Below, piece by piece: positions 7,043 through 15,446 of a stretch of 64,000 nucleotides of DNA. The notes beneath the pieces are model-generated. The model did no database searches. It was not told the DNA's origin and saw only the letters and a list, made by a program, of their open reading frames with translations. Location of the stretch: assembly GCF_001486165.1 (NCBI RefSeq), contig NZ_LN908976.1, positions 62,001 through 126,000 on the forward strand, given 5' to 3'. Positions within the stretch are counted from its first letter, which is position 1. The number at the start of each line of letters is the position of its first letter. Source of the stretch: Bittarella massiliensis (ex Durand et al. 2017). GTDB taxonomy: Bacteria > Bacillota > Clostridia > Oscillospirales > Ruminococcaceae. The position numbers and the translations under genes are program-made.

Positions 7043-9418
7043 ATGAACCTTTCTTATAAATGGCTGCAGGACTACACCCCCTGCGACCTCGCCCCCCGCG
7101 CCTACGCCGAGGCCATGAGCCTCTCGGGCTCCAAGGTCGAGGGCTGGTCCAGTCTGGCCGACGAAATCAAAAACGTGGTGGTGGGACAGGTGGTCTCCAT
7201 CGCCCCCCACCCGCGCGCCGACAAACTGGTGGTCTGTCAGGTGGAGGTGGGCCGGGGTGAGCCCCTGCAGATCTGCACTGGGGCGGCCAACCTGAAACCC
7301 GGCGACAAGGTGCCGGTGGCCCTGCACGACAGCGATCTGCCCGGCGGGGTGCACATCCAGCGGGGCGAGCTGCGGGGCGAGATCTCCGACGGGATGATGT
7401 GCTCCTTTGCCGAACTGGGTCTCACCGTCCACGACTGCCCGGACCAGCGCGAGGACGGCATCATGGTGCTGGAGCCCGACGCCGCCGTCGGCCAGGACAT
7501 TGTGAAGGCGCTGGAGCTGGACGACCTGTCGGTGGAGTTCGAGATCACCTCCAACCGGCCCGACTGCCTCTCGATGATCGGCCTGGCGCGGGAGACCGCC
7601 GCCACCCTGGACCAACCCCTGCGCCTGCCCGAGCCCACCGTGGAGCGCGAGAGCGGCGACATCGCCGACTACCTGAAGGTGGACGTGGAGAGCGACCTCT
7701 GCCTGCGCTACGCCGCCCGGGTGATCAAAAACGTCAAGATCGGCCCCTCCCCCAAGTGGATGCGCGACCGGCTGCGGGTCTGCGGGGTGCGCCCCATCTC
7801 CAACATCGTCGACATCACCAACTACGTGATGCTGGAGTACGGCAACCCCATGCACGCCTTTGACTACGAGCGGGTCGCCGGGCACCACATCATCGTCCGC
7901 ACCGCCAGAGAGGGCGAACACCTGGTCACCCTGGACGACGTGGACCGCACCCTCACCCCCGAAATGCTGGTCATCGCCGACGAGGCCGGCCCCTCGGTGG
8001 TCGCCGGCATCATGGGCGGCGAGCAGTCGGGCATCAGCGACGAGACCAACACCGTCATCTTCGAGGCCGCCTGCTTCTCGGGGCCCTCGGTCCGCCGCAC
8101 CAGCAAGAAGCTGGGGCTGCGCAGCGAGAGCTCGGCCCGCTACGAGAAGGGGCTCGACCCCAACGCCTGCATGAGTGCCCTGATGCGCGCCTGCCAGCTG
8201 GTGGAAGAGCTGGGCTGCGGCGAGGTGGTCGGCGGGGTGATCGACTGCTACAAAAACCCGCTGAAACCCTGGAAGATCGCCCTGGACGAGGGCTACATGA
8301 ACCGCTTTCTGGGCATCGACATCCCCCGCAGCGAGATGGAGGAATACCTGACCCGCCTGGGCTTCGGCATCGACGGCGGCGACGTGGTGGTGCCCACCTT
8401 CCGCGCCGACGTGGAGCACAAGGCCGACGTGGCCGAGGAGATCGCCCGCATCTACGGCTACGACAAGATCCCCGCCACCCTGGCCAAGACCGCCGACGAG
8501 GCCGAGCTGACCGAGGAGCAGAAATTCAAGCGCGCCGTGGGCGGCGCCCTGGTGGGGATGGGGCTCAACGAGATCATCACCTACACCTTCATCAGCCCCA
8601 AATACTACGACAAGATCGACCTGCCCGCCGAGAGCCCCCTGCGCGACAGCGTCACCATCCGCAACCCCCTGGGCGAGGACACCAGCGTCATGCGCACCAC
8701 CGCCATCCCCTCCATGTTGGAGGTGCTGGCCCGCAACTACGCCAACCGCAACCTCTGCTGCCAGATGTATGAGATCGCCACCGAATACCGCAAACAGGGC
8801 GGCCCCGACGACCTGCCCGACGAGAGCGAGGCCGTCCTCATCGGGATGTACGGCGGGGAGAGCGACTTCTACTGCCTCAAGGGGGTCGTGGAGAACCTGC
8901 TGGAGGCCACAGGGGTGAAAGACGCCTCCTTCCTGCCCGAAAAGGGCGACCCCACCTTCCACCCCGGCCGCTGCGCCAAACTGCTGCTGGGCGGGGAAGA
9001 GGCGGGCACCCTGGGGGAGGTCCACCCCCACGTGGCCCAGAACTACGGCATCAAGCAAAAGGTCTATCTGGCCCGCATCCCCCTGGCGGGGCTGCTGAAA
9101 AACGCCCGCAGGGAGATCAGCTACCGGCCGCTGCCCAAGTTCCCCGCCACCACCCGCGATCTGGCCCTGGTCTGCGACGAGTCGGTGCTGGTGGGCGACA
9201 TCTCCCGCGCCATCGCCGAGAGCGCCGGCAGCCTGCTGGAAGGGGTGGAGTTCTTCGACATCTACCGCGGCAAGCAGATCGGCGAGGGGAAAAAGAGCGT
9301 CGCCTACAAGCTGATCTTCCGCTCGGACAGCGAGACCCTCAAGGACGAGCACGCCGACGCGGCCGTGGAGCGGGTGCTGGGGGCGCTGGAGCCCCTGGGC
9401 ATCACCCTGCGCAGCTAA
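7043..9418 (+). CDS. pheT: Phenylalanyl-tRNA synthetase beta subunit
   Basis: The 791-residue protein is the tRNA-binding beta chain of PheRS. In order it shows the N-terminal EMAP-type tRNA-binding domain (about 40-150), the B3/B4 editing domain that removes mischarged Tyr (about 210-390), the B5 domain (about 405-475), the catalytic-like core (about 480-690) and a C-terminal anticodon-binding fold (about 695-790, beginning YRPLPKFPATTRDLALV). The ATG chosen begins MNLSYKWLQDY, the family N-terminus, and has GGAGG eight bases ahead; an in-frame ATG 15 bp earlier has no ribosome site. Expression presumably depends on readthrough from the T-box leader across the repeat-filled gap, or on an unseen promoter inside it. 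Confidence 0.97.
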   Translation: MNLSYKWLQDYTPCDLAPRAYAEAMSLSGSKVEGWSSLADEIKNVVVGQVVSIAPHPRADKLVVCQVEVGRGEPLQICTGAANLKPGDKVPVALHDSDLPGGVHIQRGELRGEISDGMMCSFAELGLTVHDCPDQREDGIMVLEPDAAVGQDIVKALELDDLSVEFEITSNRPDCLSMIGLARETAATLDQPLRLPEPTVERESGDIADYLKVDVESDLCLRYAARVIKNVKIGPSPKWMRDRLRVCGVRPISNIVDITNYVMLEYGNPMHAFDYERVAGHHIIVRTAREGEHLVTLDDVDRTLTPEMLVIADEAGPSVVAGIMGGEQSGISDETNTVIFEAACFSGPSVRRTSKKLGLRSESSARYEKGLDPNACMSALMRACQLVEELGCGEVVGGVIDCYKNPLKPWKIALDEGYMNRFLGIDIPRSEMEEYLTRLGFGIDGGDVVVPTFRADVEHKADVAEEIARIYGYDKIPATLAKTADEAELTEEQKFKRAVGGALVGMGLNEIITYTFISPKYYDKIDLPAESPLRDSVTIRNPLGEDTSVMRTTAIPSMLEVLARNYANRNLCCQMYEIATEYRKQGGPDDLPDESEAVLIGMYGGESDFYCLKGVVENLLEATGVKDASFLPEKGDPTFHPGRCAKLLLGGEEAGTLGEVHPHVAQNYGIKQKVYLARIPLAGLLKNARREISYRPLPKFPATTRDLALVCDESVLVGDISRAIAESAGSLLEGVEFFDIYRGKQIGEGKKSVAYKLIFRSDSETLKDEHADAAVERVLGALEPLGITLRS

Positions 9419-9446
9419 TATTTTCCAGAAGTGGACGGCATTTTTC

Positions 9447-9475
9447 TTGATTCTTGGGGCAGGATAGTGTATCCT
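9447..9475 (+). promoter_or_regulatory. Promoter of ireB
   Basis: TTGATT, 17 bp, TATCCT, shortly after the pheT stop codon. Confidence 0.6.
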
Positions 9476-9494
9476 ACAAAGAGAGGTGATCGCT

Positions 9495-9740
9495 ATGCAG
9501 GACAAAACCATGACCTTTTCGATTTATGAGGACAAGGAGGACGAGACCCGCCGCATCCTCACCCAGGTCTACGACGCCCTGAAACACAAGGGCTACAACC
9601 CCATCAACCAGATCGTGGGGTACATCCTGTCCGAGGACCCCACCTACATCACCACCTACGACAACGCCCGCAGTCTGGTGCGCAAGCTGGACCGCGACGA
9701 GCTGCTGCGCACCCTGGTCAAATCCTACCTGGGCGAATAG
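9495..9740 (+). CDS. ireB: IreB family regulatory phosphoprotein (UPF0297)
   Basis: The 81-residue cytoplasmic protein matches the IreB/YrzL family, including the N-terminal DKTMTFS with the conserved Thr pair region that is phosphorylated by a PASTA kinase in enterococci, and the signature [20 protein letters not shown] and [18 protein letters not shown]. IreB is a negative regulator of cephalosporin tolerance in Enterococcus; its role here is inferred. The ATG was chosen because GAGAGGTGAT precedes it. The usual partners ruvX (yrrK) and DUF1292 (yrzB) are not downstream; a terminator follows instead, so the gene is monocistronic. Confidence 0.92.
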   Translation: MQDKTMTFSIYEDKEDETRRILTQVYDALKHKGYNPINQIVGYILSEDPTYITTYDNARSLVRKLDRDELLRTLVKSYLGE

Positions 9741-9790
9741 GCGCTCTGCCATCCAACATCCGTCTGTCGCCCCCGCCGGGGGCGGCGGTA

Positions 9791-9834
9791 AAGGGACGCG
9801 GACTCCCCCCTCGGGAGTTCGCGCCCCTTTTTTG
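9791..9834 (+). terminator. Terminator after ireB
   Basis: AAGGGACGCGGACTCCC pairs imperfectly with GGGAGTTCGCGCCCCTT, followed by TTTTTGTTTT. Confidence 0.85.
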
Positions 9835-9840
9835 TTTTCC

Positions 9841-9869
9841 TTGTCAAAGCCCTGACAAAGGTGTATCAT
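9841..9869 (+). promoter_or_regulatory. Promoter of the c-di-GMP-controlled surface protein
   Basis: TTGTCA, 17 bp, TATCAT; the predicted start is about 30 bp before the riboswitch aptamer. Confidence 0.65.
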
Positions 9870-9904
9870 AAAGGGGTCATAATTTTACACTTCATAAAGT
9901 GAAC

Positions 9905-9985
9905 CAAACAGGCAAACCTGCAAAACGCAGGGACGCAAAGCCACAGGGTCTTCTTTCGCACAGGGATGACAGCCGGTTGCCGCAT
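9905..9985 (+). ncRNA. Cyclic di-GMP-I riboswitch (GEMM-I)
   Basis: The GEMM-I conserved blocks appear in order: AGGCAAACC, a short hairpin TGC-AAAA-CGCA acting as the tetraloop arm, GGGACGCAAAGCCAC (9930-9944), then GGGATGACAGCCGGTTGCC (9963-9981). The tetraloop and the receptor side match the class I aptamer closely. No clear terminator lies between the aptamer and the GTG start at 10031, so control may be at translation initiation. It links surface adhesion to c-di-GMP level. Confidence 0.92.
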
Positions 9986-10030
9986 TCGGCCCTGCCGCGA
10001 GGACGCTTGGCAAAAAGAGGGGGTTTTATC

Positions 10031-12979
10031 GTGAGATTTGCAAAGAGGCGACGGGGGGCGGTCGCCCTTGTCCTGCTGGTGGCGCTGGCTGTCCTGTCCC
10101 TTTCCACCTGGGCGGAGGAGGCCCCCTACACCGGGGCGGTCTTCACCTGGGCGGAGGCGGGGGACGGGGTCGCCGTCACCGGCTTTGACGACGGCTACCT
10201 CGCCTCCCTCACCGAGGTGCAGAGGGGGGACATCGCCATCGTCATCCCCGAAACCATCGGCGGAAAGCCGGTGACCGCCATCGGCGATCTGGCCTTTTAC
10301 AACAACACCCACCCCTCGTACAAGGACTGCCGGTTCACCTCGCTGGACCTCTCCCAGGCGACCCACCTGGTCCAGATCGGGGAGATGGCCTTTGACAGCC
10401 ACAGCGAGCTCACCGGCCCGCTGGCCCTCCCCGCCTCGCTGGAGACCATCGGCAAACAGGCCTTTATGGGCTGCCGGTTCACCGGCTCCCTCGACCTGCC
10501 CGCCGCCCTCACCACCCTGGGGCAGGGGGCCTTCAAGTACAACACCGGTCTCACGGGGGTGCGCTTTCCCGCCGGGCTGACCACCATTGAAAACGCGGCC
10601 TTTTCGGGCTGCACCGGTCTGTCGGGGGAACTGGCCCTCCCGAAGTCCCTCAAGAAGATCGGCGCCCAGGCCTTTCAGTCCTGCAGCGCCCTCACCGGCA
10701 CCCTGACCCTGCCCGAGGAGCTGACCTTCCTGGGCTCCCAGGCCTTTTACGGGACCAACGTTTCCACCGCCGTCCTCCCCACAGACCCCACAGTCGTTCT
10801 GGAAAACGGCGGCACCGCCTTTCGCAACTGTGCCCGGCTGACCGCCCTCCTCTGCACCGAGGAAAACTACGCCGCTTACGCCAAGTCCCTCACCTATGCC
10901 GACGCCAAAAAGCTGCTGGGCTACCCGATAAACGTCTCCTATGCCGACGGCTCGGCCCCCGCCCTTGAGCGGCTCTTCGGCCGCCCCCTCAACCTGGTCA
11001 AGGACGCAGACGGCCACTGGGCGACGGACAGCGGCTTTGCCCTGCCGGCGGACGACGGCAGCAGCGGCTACCTGACCCGGTGGAGTTTTGCCGAGGGGGG
11101 GAGCACCGTCTCCCTCGCCAGCGCGGTGAGCGGCGCCACCCTCTACCCCGTTCGCGGCTACGCTGACCCGGTGCTGACCCCCAGCGACAGCCGGGTCTCC
11201 AAGGTGTACGACGGCCAGCCCGTCGAGCTGAAAATCGATATCTCCCACCCCCTCAAGGGCGACAAGGTCTTTTTTTACTGCATGTGGACCAAGGTCCACA
11301 ACTACCAAAAGGACAAAGACAGGTGGTCCACCGACAACTGCTGGACCGCCGTCGATGTGGCCGACAGCGCCCCCGGTGGCGGCGACTGGTACCAGGTGAC
11401 CGTCTACGGCTACGACTACGCCACCAAGACCAACTTCTACAAGAGCCAGACCCACTACTTCTACCTCGACATCCAGCCGGCCGACGCCACCGTGCTGCCC
11501 GTCTGCGCCGGGGACGCCCCGCTGGAGTCCGGTCTTCCCTCCCTGGCTCTGGGCGAGGGGAGCACTCCCGGCGCCATCGCCTGGGAGGAGGACCAGACCC
11601 CGGTGGCCGGCACCGCCAACTACCGCTGGACCTTTGAGCCCGACAGCGGCAATTACCGGGGCACCGGCGGCGAGGTGGCGCTGACCCTCCACCCGGCCCC
11701 GGCCATCGCCGTCGAGGCGGGGGTGGGCGGCGCCGTCAGCCGGGAGGGAGAGGGTCTCTGGGGGGAGGACGCGGTCTACCGCCTCACCCCCGACCCCGGC
11801 TACCGGGTGGACACCGTTCTGGCAGACGGCGTCCCGGTGGCGGCGACAGGGCGCTACACCTTCCCCCAAATCAGCGGGCCCCACACCCTGCAAGTCACTT
11901 TCGCCCCCCTGCGGGCGGAGGAGGCCGAGGAGATGATCGGCACCCTGCCCCCGCTGGACGGCGATCTCGCCCCCGAAGAGCAGGCCGCGGCAGAGGAGGC
12001 CGTCCTCGCCGCCAAGGTGCACACCGAGGCCCTGAAAAAGGGTGGCACCGCGCTCTCCGCCGGGGCGCAGGACGCCCTCAACGCCGCCCTGGCCCAGCTC
12101 TCCACCGTGGCAGTGGAGGGGCCGGATCACCCCGCCCTCACCCTCAACCGGCCCGCCGCCCTCCTCTCCAACATGAGCCAGGAGGAGGCGGCCGCCCTGC
12201 AGGCGGGGGAAATCAGCCACTACCGCCTCTCCCTGCAGCGCGGCAGCGCCGCCCCCGACGGCCGGGAGCAAGCGGCCATCGAGACCGCCGCCCAGGGGTA
12301 CGTCCTGGCCGACCAGCACAGCCTCACCCTGCAAAAAATCATCACCCGGGGGGAAGACACCGAGGTGGTGCCGGTCGAGCGGCTCGCCGCGCCCATCTCC
12401 CTCACCTTCACCCTTCCCCCCGCCCTGCAAGCGCCCGACGGCATCGCCCGGACACACGCCGTTCTGCGCACCCACCAGGCCCCCGATGGCAGTTGGTCGG
12501 CCGAGATCTTGGAGGATGTGGATGGCAGCGCCGCCACTGTCACCGTGCTGACCGACCGCTTTTCCACCTACACCCTGATCTACCGGGACGAGGCGGTCGC
12601 CCCCAAGCGCTGCACCGTCCACTTTGCCGGGACCGGGCTGGCGGACATCGAGGCCGCTGTCGGCGGCCTGCTGCCCCAACCGGCGGACCCGACAAGGGAG
12701 GGGTACCGCTTTGGCGGCTGGTACCAGGACGAGGGCTGCACCCTCCCCTGGGACTTTGCCGCCGACCGGGTGGAGGGGGAGCTCACCCTGTACCCCCGGT
12801 GGATCCCCCTGGAGGGGACACCGGATGGAGAAGTGCGCCCCGCCCCCTCGCCCGCTCCCACCCCTGACGAGGGGCTGCCGACTGAGACCGGCGACGTCGG
12901 TCTCCCCCTGGCTGCGGGGGCGCTGGCCCTCCTCGCCGCGGGGGCGGTCGCCCTCTCCCGGGCCCGAAAGCGGCAGTAA
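10031..12979 (+). CDS. BspA-like leucine-rich repeat surface protein
   Basis: The 982-residue protein has a Sec signal peptide (RFAKRRRG then a hydrophobic run ending near residue 28), a block of BspA/TpLRR-type leucine-rich repeats (about 73-250, repeats such as LPASLETIGKQAFMGCRFTG), a beta-rich middle with MBG/Ig-like character (about 370-620), a helical segment, and an InlB-type repeat near 860-925 (GYRFGGWYQDEGCTLPWDF). The end has LPTETGD at about 948, a hydrophobic stretch and ARKRQ, a sorting-signal layout in which the motif is not a canonical LPXTG. The GTG start was chosen because AGAGGGGG lies seven bases upstream and the signal peptide begins there; the open frame before it overlaps the riboswitch. 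It is probably a wall-attached adhesin. Confidence 0.88.
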   Translation: MRFAKRRRGAVALVLLVALAVLSLSTWAEEAPYTGAVFTWAEAGDGVAVTGFDDGYLASLTEVQRGDIAIVIPETIGGKPVTAIGDLAFYNNTHPSYKDCRFTSLDLSQATHLVQIGEMAFDSHSELTGPLALPASLETIGKQAFMGCRFTGSLDLPAALTTLGQGAFKYNTGLTGVRFPAGLTTIENAAFSGCTGLSGELALPKSLKKIGAQAFQSCSALTGTLTLPEELTFLGSQAFYGTNVSTAVLPTDPTVVLENGGTAFRNCARLTALLCTEENYAAYAKSLTYADAKKLLGYPINVSYADGSAPALERLFGRPLNLVKDADGHWATDSGFALPADDGSSGYLTRWSFAEGGSTVSLASAVSGATLYPVRGYADPVLTPSDSRVSKVYDGQPVELKIDISHPLKGDKVFFYCMWTKVHNYQKDKDRWSTDNCWTAVDVADSAPGGGDWYQVTVYGYDYATKTNFYKSQTHYFYLDIQPADATVLPVCAGDAPLESGLPSLALGEGSTPGAIAWEEDQTPVAGTANYRWTFEPDSGNYRGTGGEVALTLHPAPAIAVEAGVGGAVSREGEGLWGEDAVYRLTPDPGYRVDTVLADGVPVAATGRYTFPQISGPHTLQVTFAPLRAEEAEEMIGTLPPLDGDLAPEEQAAAEEAVLAAKVHTEALKKGGTALSAGAQDALNAALAQLSTVAVEGPDHPALTLNRPAALLSNMSQEEAAALQAGEISHYRLSLQRGSAAPDGREQAAIETAAQGYVLADQHSLTLQKIITRGEDTEVVPVERLAAPISLTFTLPPALQAPDGIARTHAVLRTHQAPDGSWSAEILEDVDGSAATVTVLTDRFSTYTLIYRDEAVAPKRCTVHFAGTGLADIEAAVGGLLPQPADPTREGYRFGGWYQDEGCTLPWDFAADRVEGELTLYPRWIPLEGTPDGEVRPAPSPAPTPDEGLPTETGDVGLPLAAGALALLAAGAVALSRARKRQ

Positions 12980-13109
12980 ACCTGCACCCGATGACGGGGC
13001 CCTTTTGCGGCCCCGCCATTTTTTCTGCCCCGCCGAATTTCTTCCCGCCAAACAGGAAGATTTTTGGGCCGGAACATGGTACACTGAGAGGCAGAGAGGG
13101 GTGCGGCAG

Positions 13110-13673
13110 ATGGACGACGAGGAGAGATGGCGGGCGGTGCGGGACTGCGACCCCGCCTGGGACGGGCGCTTTTTCTACGGGGTGAAAACCACCGGCATCT
13201 ACTGCCGCCCCTCCTGCCGCTCCCGCCTGCCCGACCGGCAGAACATCCGCTACTTTCCCAGCGCCCGGGCCGCTGAGGAGGCCGGATTCCGCCCCTGCAA
13301 GCGCTGCCGCCCCGACCTGGCCGCCTACCGGCCGGAGGAGGAGTTGGCGCGGGCTGCCGCCGGGTGGCTGGAGGAGCACCTCTCCCGGCCCGACGCGCTG
13401 CGCGCGCTGCCGGGGGCCCTGGGGGTAAACGGCGACCACCTGCGGGCCCTCTTTCGCCGCCAGTGGGGCGAGACCCCCGCCGCCTTTCTGACCCGCCGCC
13501 GGGTAGAGGCGGCCTGCCGGGCCCTGAAAGAGGGGGACGCGCCCGTTTTACAGATTTCCCAGGCGGTGGGCTTTGCCAGCCTGTCGGCCTTTTACGCCGC
13601 CTTCCGGCGGCAGGTCGGCCTGTCGCCGGGGCAGTACCGCCGAAAGGCGTTGTCAAAGGAGAGGTGTCTATGA
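13110..13673 (+). CDS. Ada-type methylphosphotriester receptor with AraC helix-turn-helix
   Basis: The 187-residue protein joins an Ada zinc domain (residues about 5-72; Cys32, Cys36, Cys63 and Cys66 in YCRPSC and CKRC) to an AraC-type DNA-binding domain (about 95-180, ending QVGLSPGQYRRKAL). In Ada, one zinc-bound Cys takes a methyl group from DNA phosphotriesters and turns the protein into an activator of alkylation-repair genes. It lacks the O6-methylguanine transferase part, which is encoded by the next gene overlapping by ATGA. The start has AGAGGGG upstream. The pair should form an adaptive response to DNA methylation. Confidence 0.92.
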   Translation: MDDEERWRAVRDCDPAWDGRFFYGVKTTGIYCRPSCRSRLPDRQNIRYFPSARAAEEAGFRPCKRCRPDLAAYRPEEELARAAAGWLEEHLSRPDALRALPGALGVNGDHLRALFRRQWGETPAAFLTRRRVEAACRALKEGDAPVLQISQAVGFASLSAFYAAFRRQVGLSPGQYRRKALSKERCL

Positions 13674-14149
13674 AGACCATCTGTTGGAGAGAGAGCCCCA
13701 TCGGCCCCCTGGGGGTGGGGGAGGAGGACGGCGCCATCACCCTGATCCTCTTTGCGGGGCAGCAGCCCCCCGGGGGCTACCGCGAAGGGGAAAGCCTCCT
13801 GCTGGAGGAGGCCTGGGCGCAGTTGGAACGCTATTTCGCAGGCGAGCTGCGGCAGTTCTCCCTCCCCCTGGCCCCGGCCGGGACCCCCTTTCAGCAGGCG
13901 GTCTGGCGGGCGCTGGAGGAGATCCCCTACGGCGAGACCCGCAGCTACGGGGAGATCGCCGGATGGGTGGGTCGGCCCAAGGCCAGCCGAGCGGTGGGGG
14001 CGGCCAACCACCGCAACCCCATCCCCATCGTCATCCCCTGTCACCGGGTCATCGGCGCGGGGGGGACCCTCACCGGCTACGGCGGCGGGCTGGACAGAAA
14101 GCGGCTGCTGCTGGACTTGGAGCGGCAAAACCGCCCGCAAAAGGGCTGA
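13670..14149 (+). CDS. ogt: Methylated-DNA-[protein]-cysteine S-methyltransferase
   Basis: The 159-residue protein repairs O6-methylguanine by moving the methyl group to its own cysteine. The active-site motif PIVIPCHRVIG places the acceptor at Cys124, and the helix-turn-helix part YGETRSYGEIAGWVGRPKASRAVG is upstream of it. The ATG overlaps the stop of the Ada-like gene by four bases (ATGA), so translation is probably coupled, and GGAG lies ahead of it. A terminator follows about 145 bp later. Confidence 0.95.
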   Translation: MKTICWRESPIGPLGVGEEDGAITLILFAGQQPPGGYREGESLLLEEAWAQLERYFAGELRQFSLPLAPAGTPFQQAVWRALEEIPYGETRSYGEIAGWVGRPKASRAVGAANHRNPIPIVIPCHRVIGAGGTLTGYGGGLDRKRLLLDLERQNRPQKG

Positions 14150-14294
14150 ACCGCCTGCCCTTGGCCTCGCCCTCCCTTGCGCCCTTGCCCTCCCCCCTCG
14201 CCCTGCCCGGCAAGCCCTCCCCTGTTGTGGAAACGCGTTGCCATTGCGCGGGAGGGGCGGTCCTTCCCCAAAATGGCCGGACAAATAAAGAGAC

Positions 14295-14327
14295 GGGCGC
14301 GACCTTTCAGGTCGCGCCCGCTTTTTT
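14295..14327 (+). terminator. Terminator of the ada-ogt operon
   Basis: GGGCGCGACC, loop TTTCA, GGTCGCGCCC, then GCTTTTTTG. Confidence 0.9.
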
Positions 14328-14443
14328 GCTGTCTGTCCTTATGTGCTGGAAATGCCCGGTGGCAATGGGGGATGGAGACCGGCTTATTGGGCGGTGGGCC
14401 ATTCGGCCCAACAAAAGCGTCATTTTTACAGGCCCCTCCTGCG

Positions 14444-14965
14444 CTATCTCTCCTCCAGAATCCTGCTGCTGAACTGCTCTATGAAATCCTTTGCGTTCTT
14501 CCAATCCTCTATTTCTACCTGGGTGATCCTCTCCAACGCCATGCAGCAGATATACTCATACAGGCCTTGATGCGGGCTCTTGTACAGGATCAGATACAGC
14601 GGTTTTGCCGCTGCGTTCCCCATCTCTAAGACTTCTTGAAATTGCTCGCTCTCCAACGTGTAGGTGTACCAACCGGCGCCAAAAGCAAATTCCGGGTCTT
14701 CTCTTTCCCTTTTCTCTATTTCGCCGGTCAACTCCTGCAACAGAGCAGCCACCCGTTCCAAGACTGCTGTGTCTACGGCCTCCATCAGCTTTTCTTCGTC
14801 TACGCCGTCTGCTGAAATCTCATCCCAAGTGATTTCAGTTGACCCGCTGCTGCTGTTTTTCCCTGGGCTGCTGCCGTTGCCCATATCCCCTTTATTGCCG
14901 TTTTGACACCCTGTAAAATGGAACATCATCACGCATGACAGTATAAAGGCCAATGTTTTCTTCAT
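14444..14965 (-). CDS. Small lipoprotein of unknown function
   Basis: The 173-residue product starts MKKTLAFILSC and has a lipobox FTGC at Cys20, followed by a Gly/Ser/Asn-rich linker (about 22-42), so it is predicted to be membrane-anchored outside the cell. The remainder is acidic and mostly helical with no motif I know. GGAG lies 8 bases before the start. Its base composition is clearly richer in A and T than the neighbouring genes, which hints at recent acquisition or relaxed constraint. Function not recognised. Confidence 0.7.
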   Translation of the reverse strand: MKKTLAFILSCVMMFHFTGCQNGNKGDMGNGSSPGKNSSSGSTEITWDEISADGVDEEKLMEAVDTAVLERVAALLQELTGEIEKREREDPEFAFGAGWYTYTLESEQFQEVLEMGNAAAKPLYLILYKSPHQGLYEYICCMALERITQVEIEDWKNAKDFIEQFSSRILEER

Positions 14966-15000
14966 CTATTTCTCCTCGACAAATGCCGACTGGGGGCTGG

Positions 15001-15159
15001 CTATTTCCCATCGCCGTGCTTTTTCTGCTGTCCGACGATCACCATGACGGCCGCAAAAAAGCACAGGGCCGCGGCGCCCCATGCCGCGGGATGCCCCATC
15101 AGCCCGGCCACACAAAAGCAGACCGCCACGATGAGCAGGACCCAATAAAATCCCTTCAT
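15001..15159 (-). CDS. 52-residue membrane protein
   Basis: A short frame reads MKGFYWVLLIVAVCFCVAGL, a polar turn with HPAAW, a second hydrophobic segment and a basic end QQKKHGDGK: two transmembrane helices. The ATG has GGGAGGGGGAGA just upstream, a good ribosome site, which is the main reason to call it; the open frame continues upstream without another good start. No family is recognised. Confidence 0.55.
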   Translation of the reverse strand: MKGFYWVLLIVAVCFCVAGLMGHPAAWGAAALCFFAAVMVIVGQQKKHGDGK

Positions 15160-15321
15160 ACCCGTCTCCCCCTCCCACTGTTCCCGTGCGCCCTCTCTGC
15201 CTAAAAGGAACCTTTTTTCATGATACCTGACAGACCTGTTTTTTTCAAGGCAATTTGGCGGGAGCGACAGAACTTCGCTGTTGAGGCACCTGCCCGCGAC
15301 AGGAACCGACAGCCCCTTCCC

Positions 15322-15350
15322 TTTACAAACCCGCAGGGCGATGGTATACT
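15322..15350 (+). promoter_or_regulatory. Promoter upstream of the 97-residue protein
   Basis: TTTACA, 17 bp, TATACT. Confidence 0.6.
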
Positions 15351-15379
15351 GATAAAAAGTACCCAATAGGGAGTTGTGC

Positions 15380-15409
15380 GGCAACGCGGGGAGGGCTCTC
15401 CGCGTTGCC
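15380..15409 (+). promoter_or_regulatory. Leader hairpin in the 5' untranslated region
   Basis: GGCAACGCGGGGAG faces CTCTCCGCGTTGCC with a two-base loop and one mismatch. No T run follows, so it is more likely a stability or translation element than a terminator. The ribosome site lies about 25 bases downstream. Confidence 0.5.
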
Positions 15410-15446
15410 TATCTCTAGTGAAGAACAAATAAAGGAGGTCACCGGG

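Noticed and set aside
7016-9511. 831-codon frame antisense to pheT
   Set aside because: pheT is unambiguous on the plus strand.
9866-13084. 1072-codon open frame antisense to the leucine-rich surface gene
   Set aside because: The plus-strand gene has signal peptide, repeats and a riboswitch; the antisense has only low-complexity sequence.
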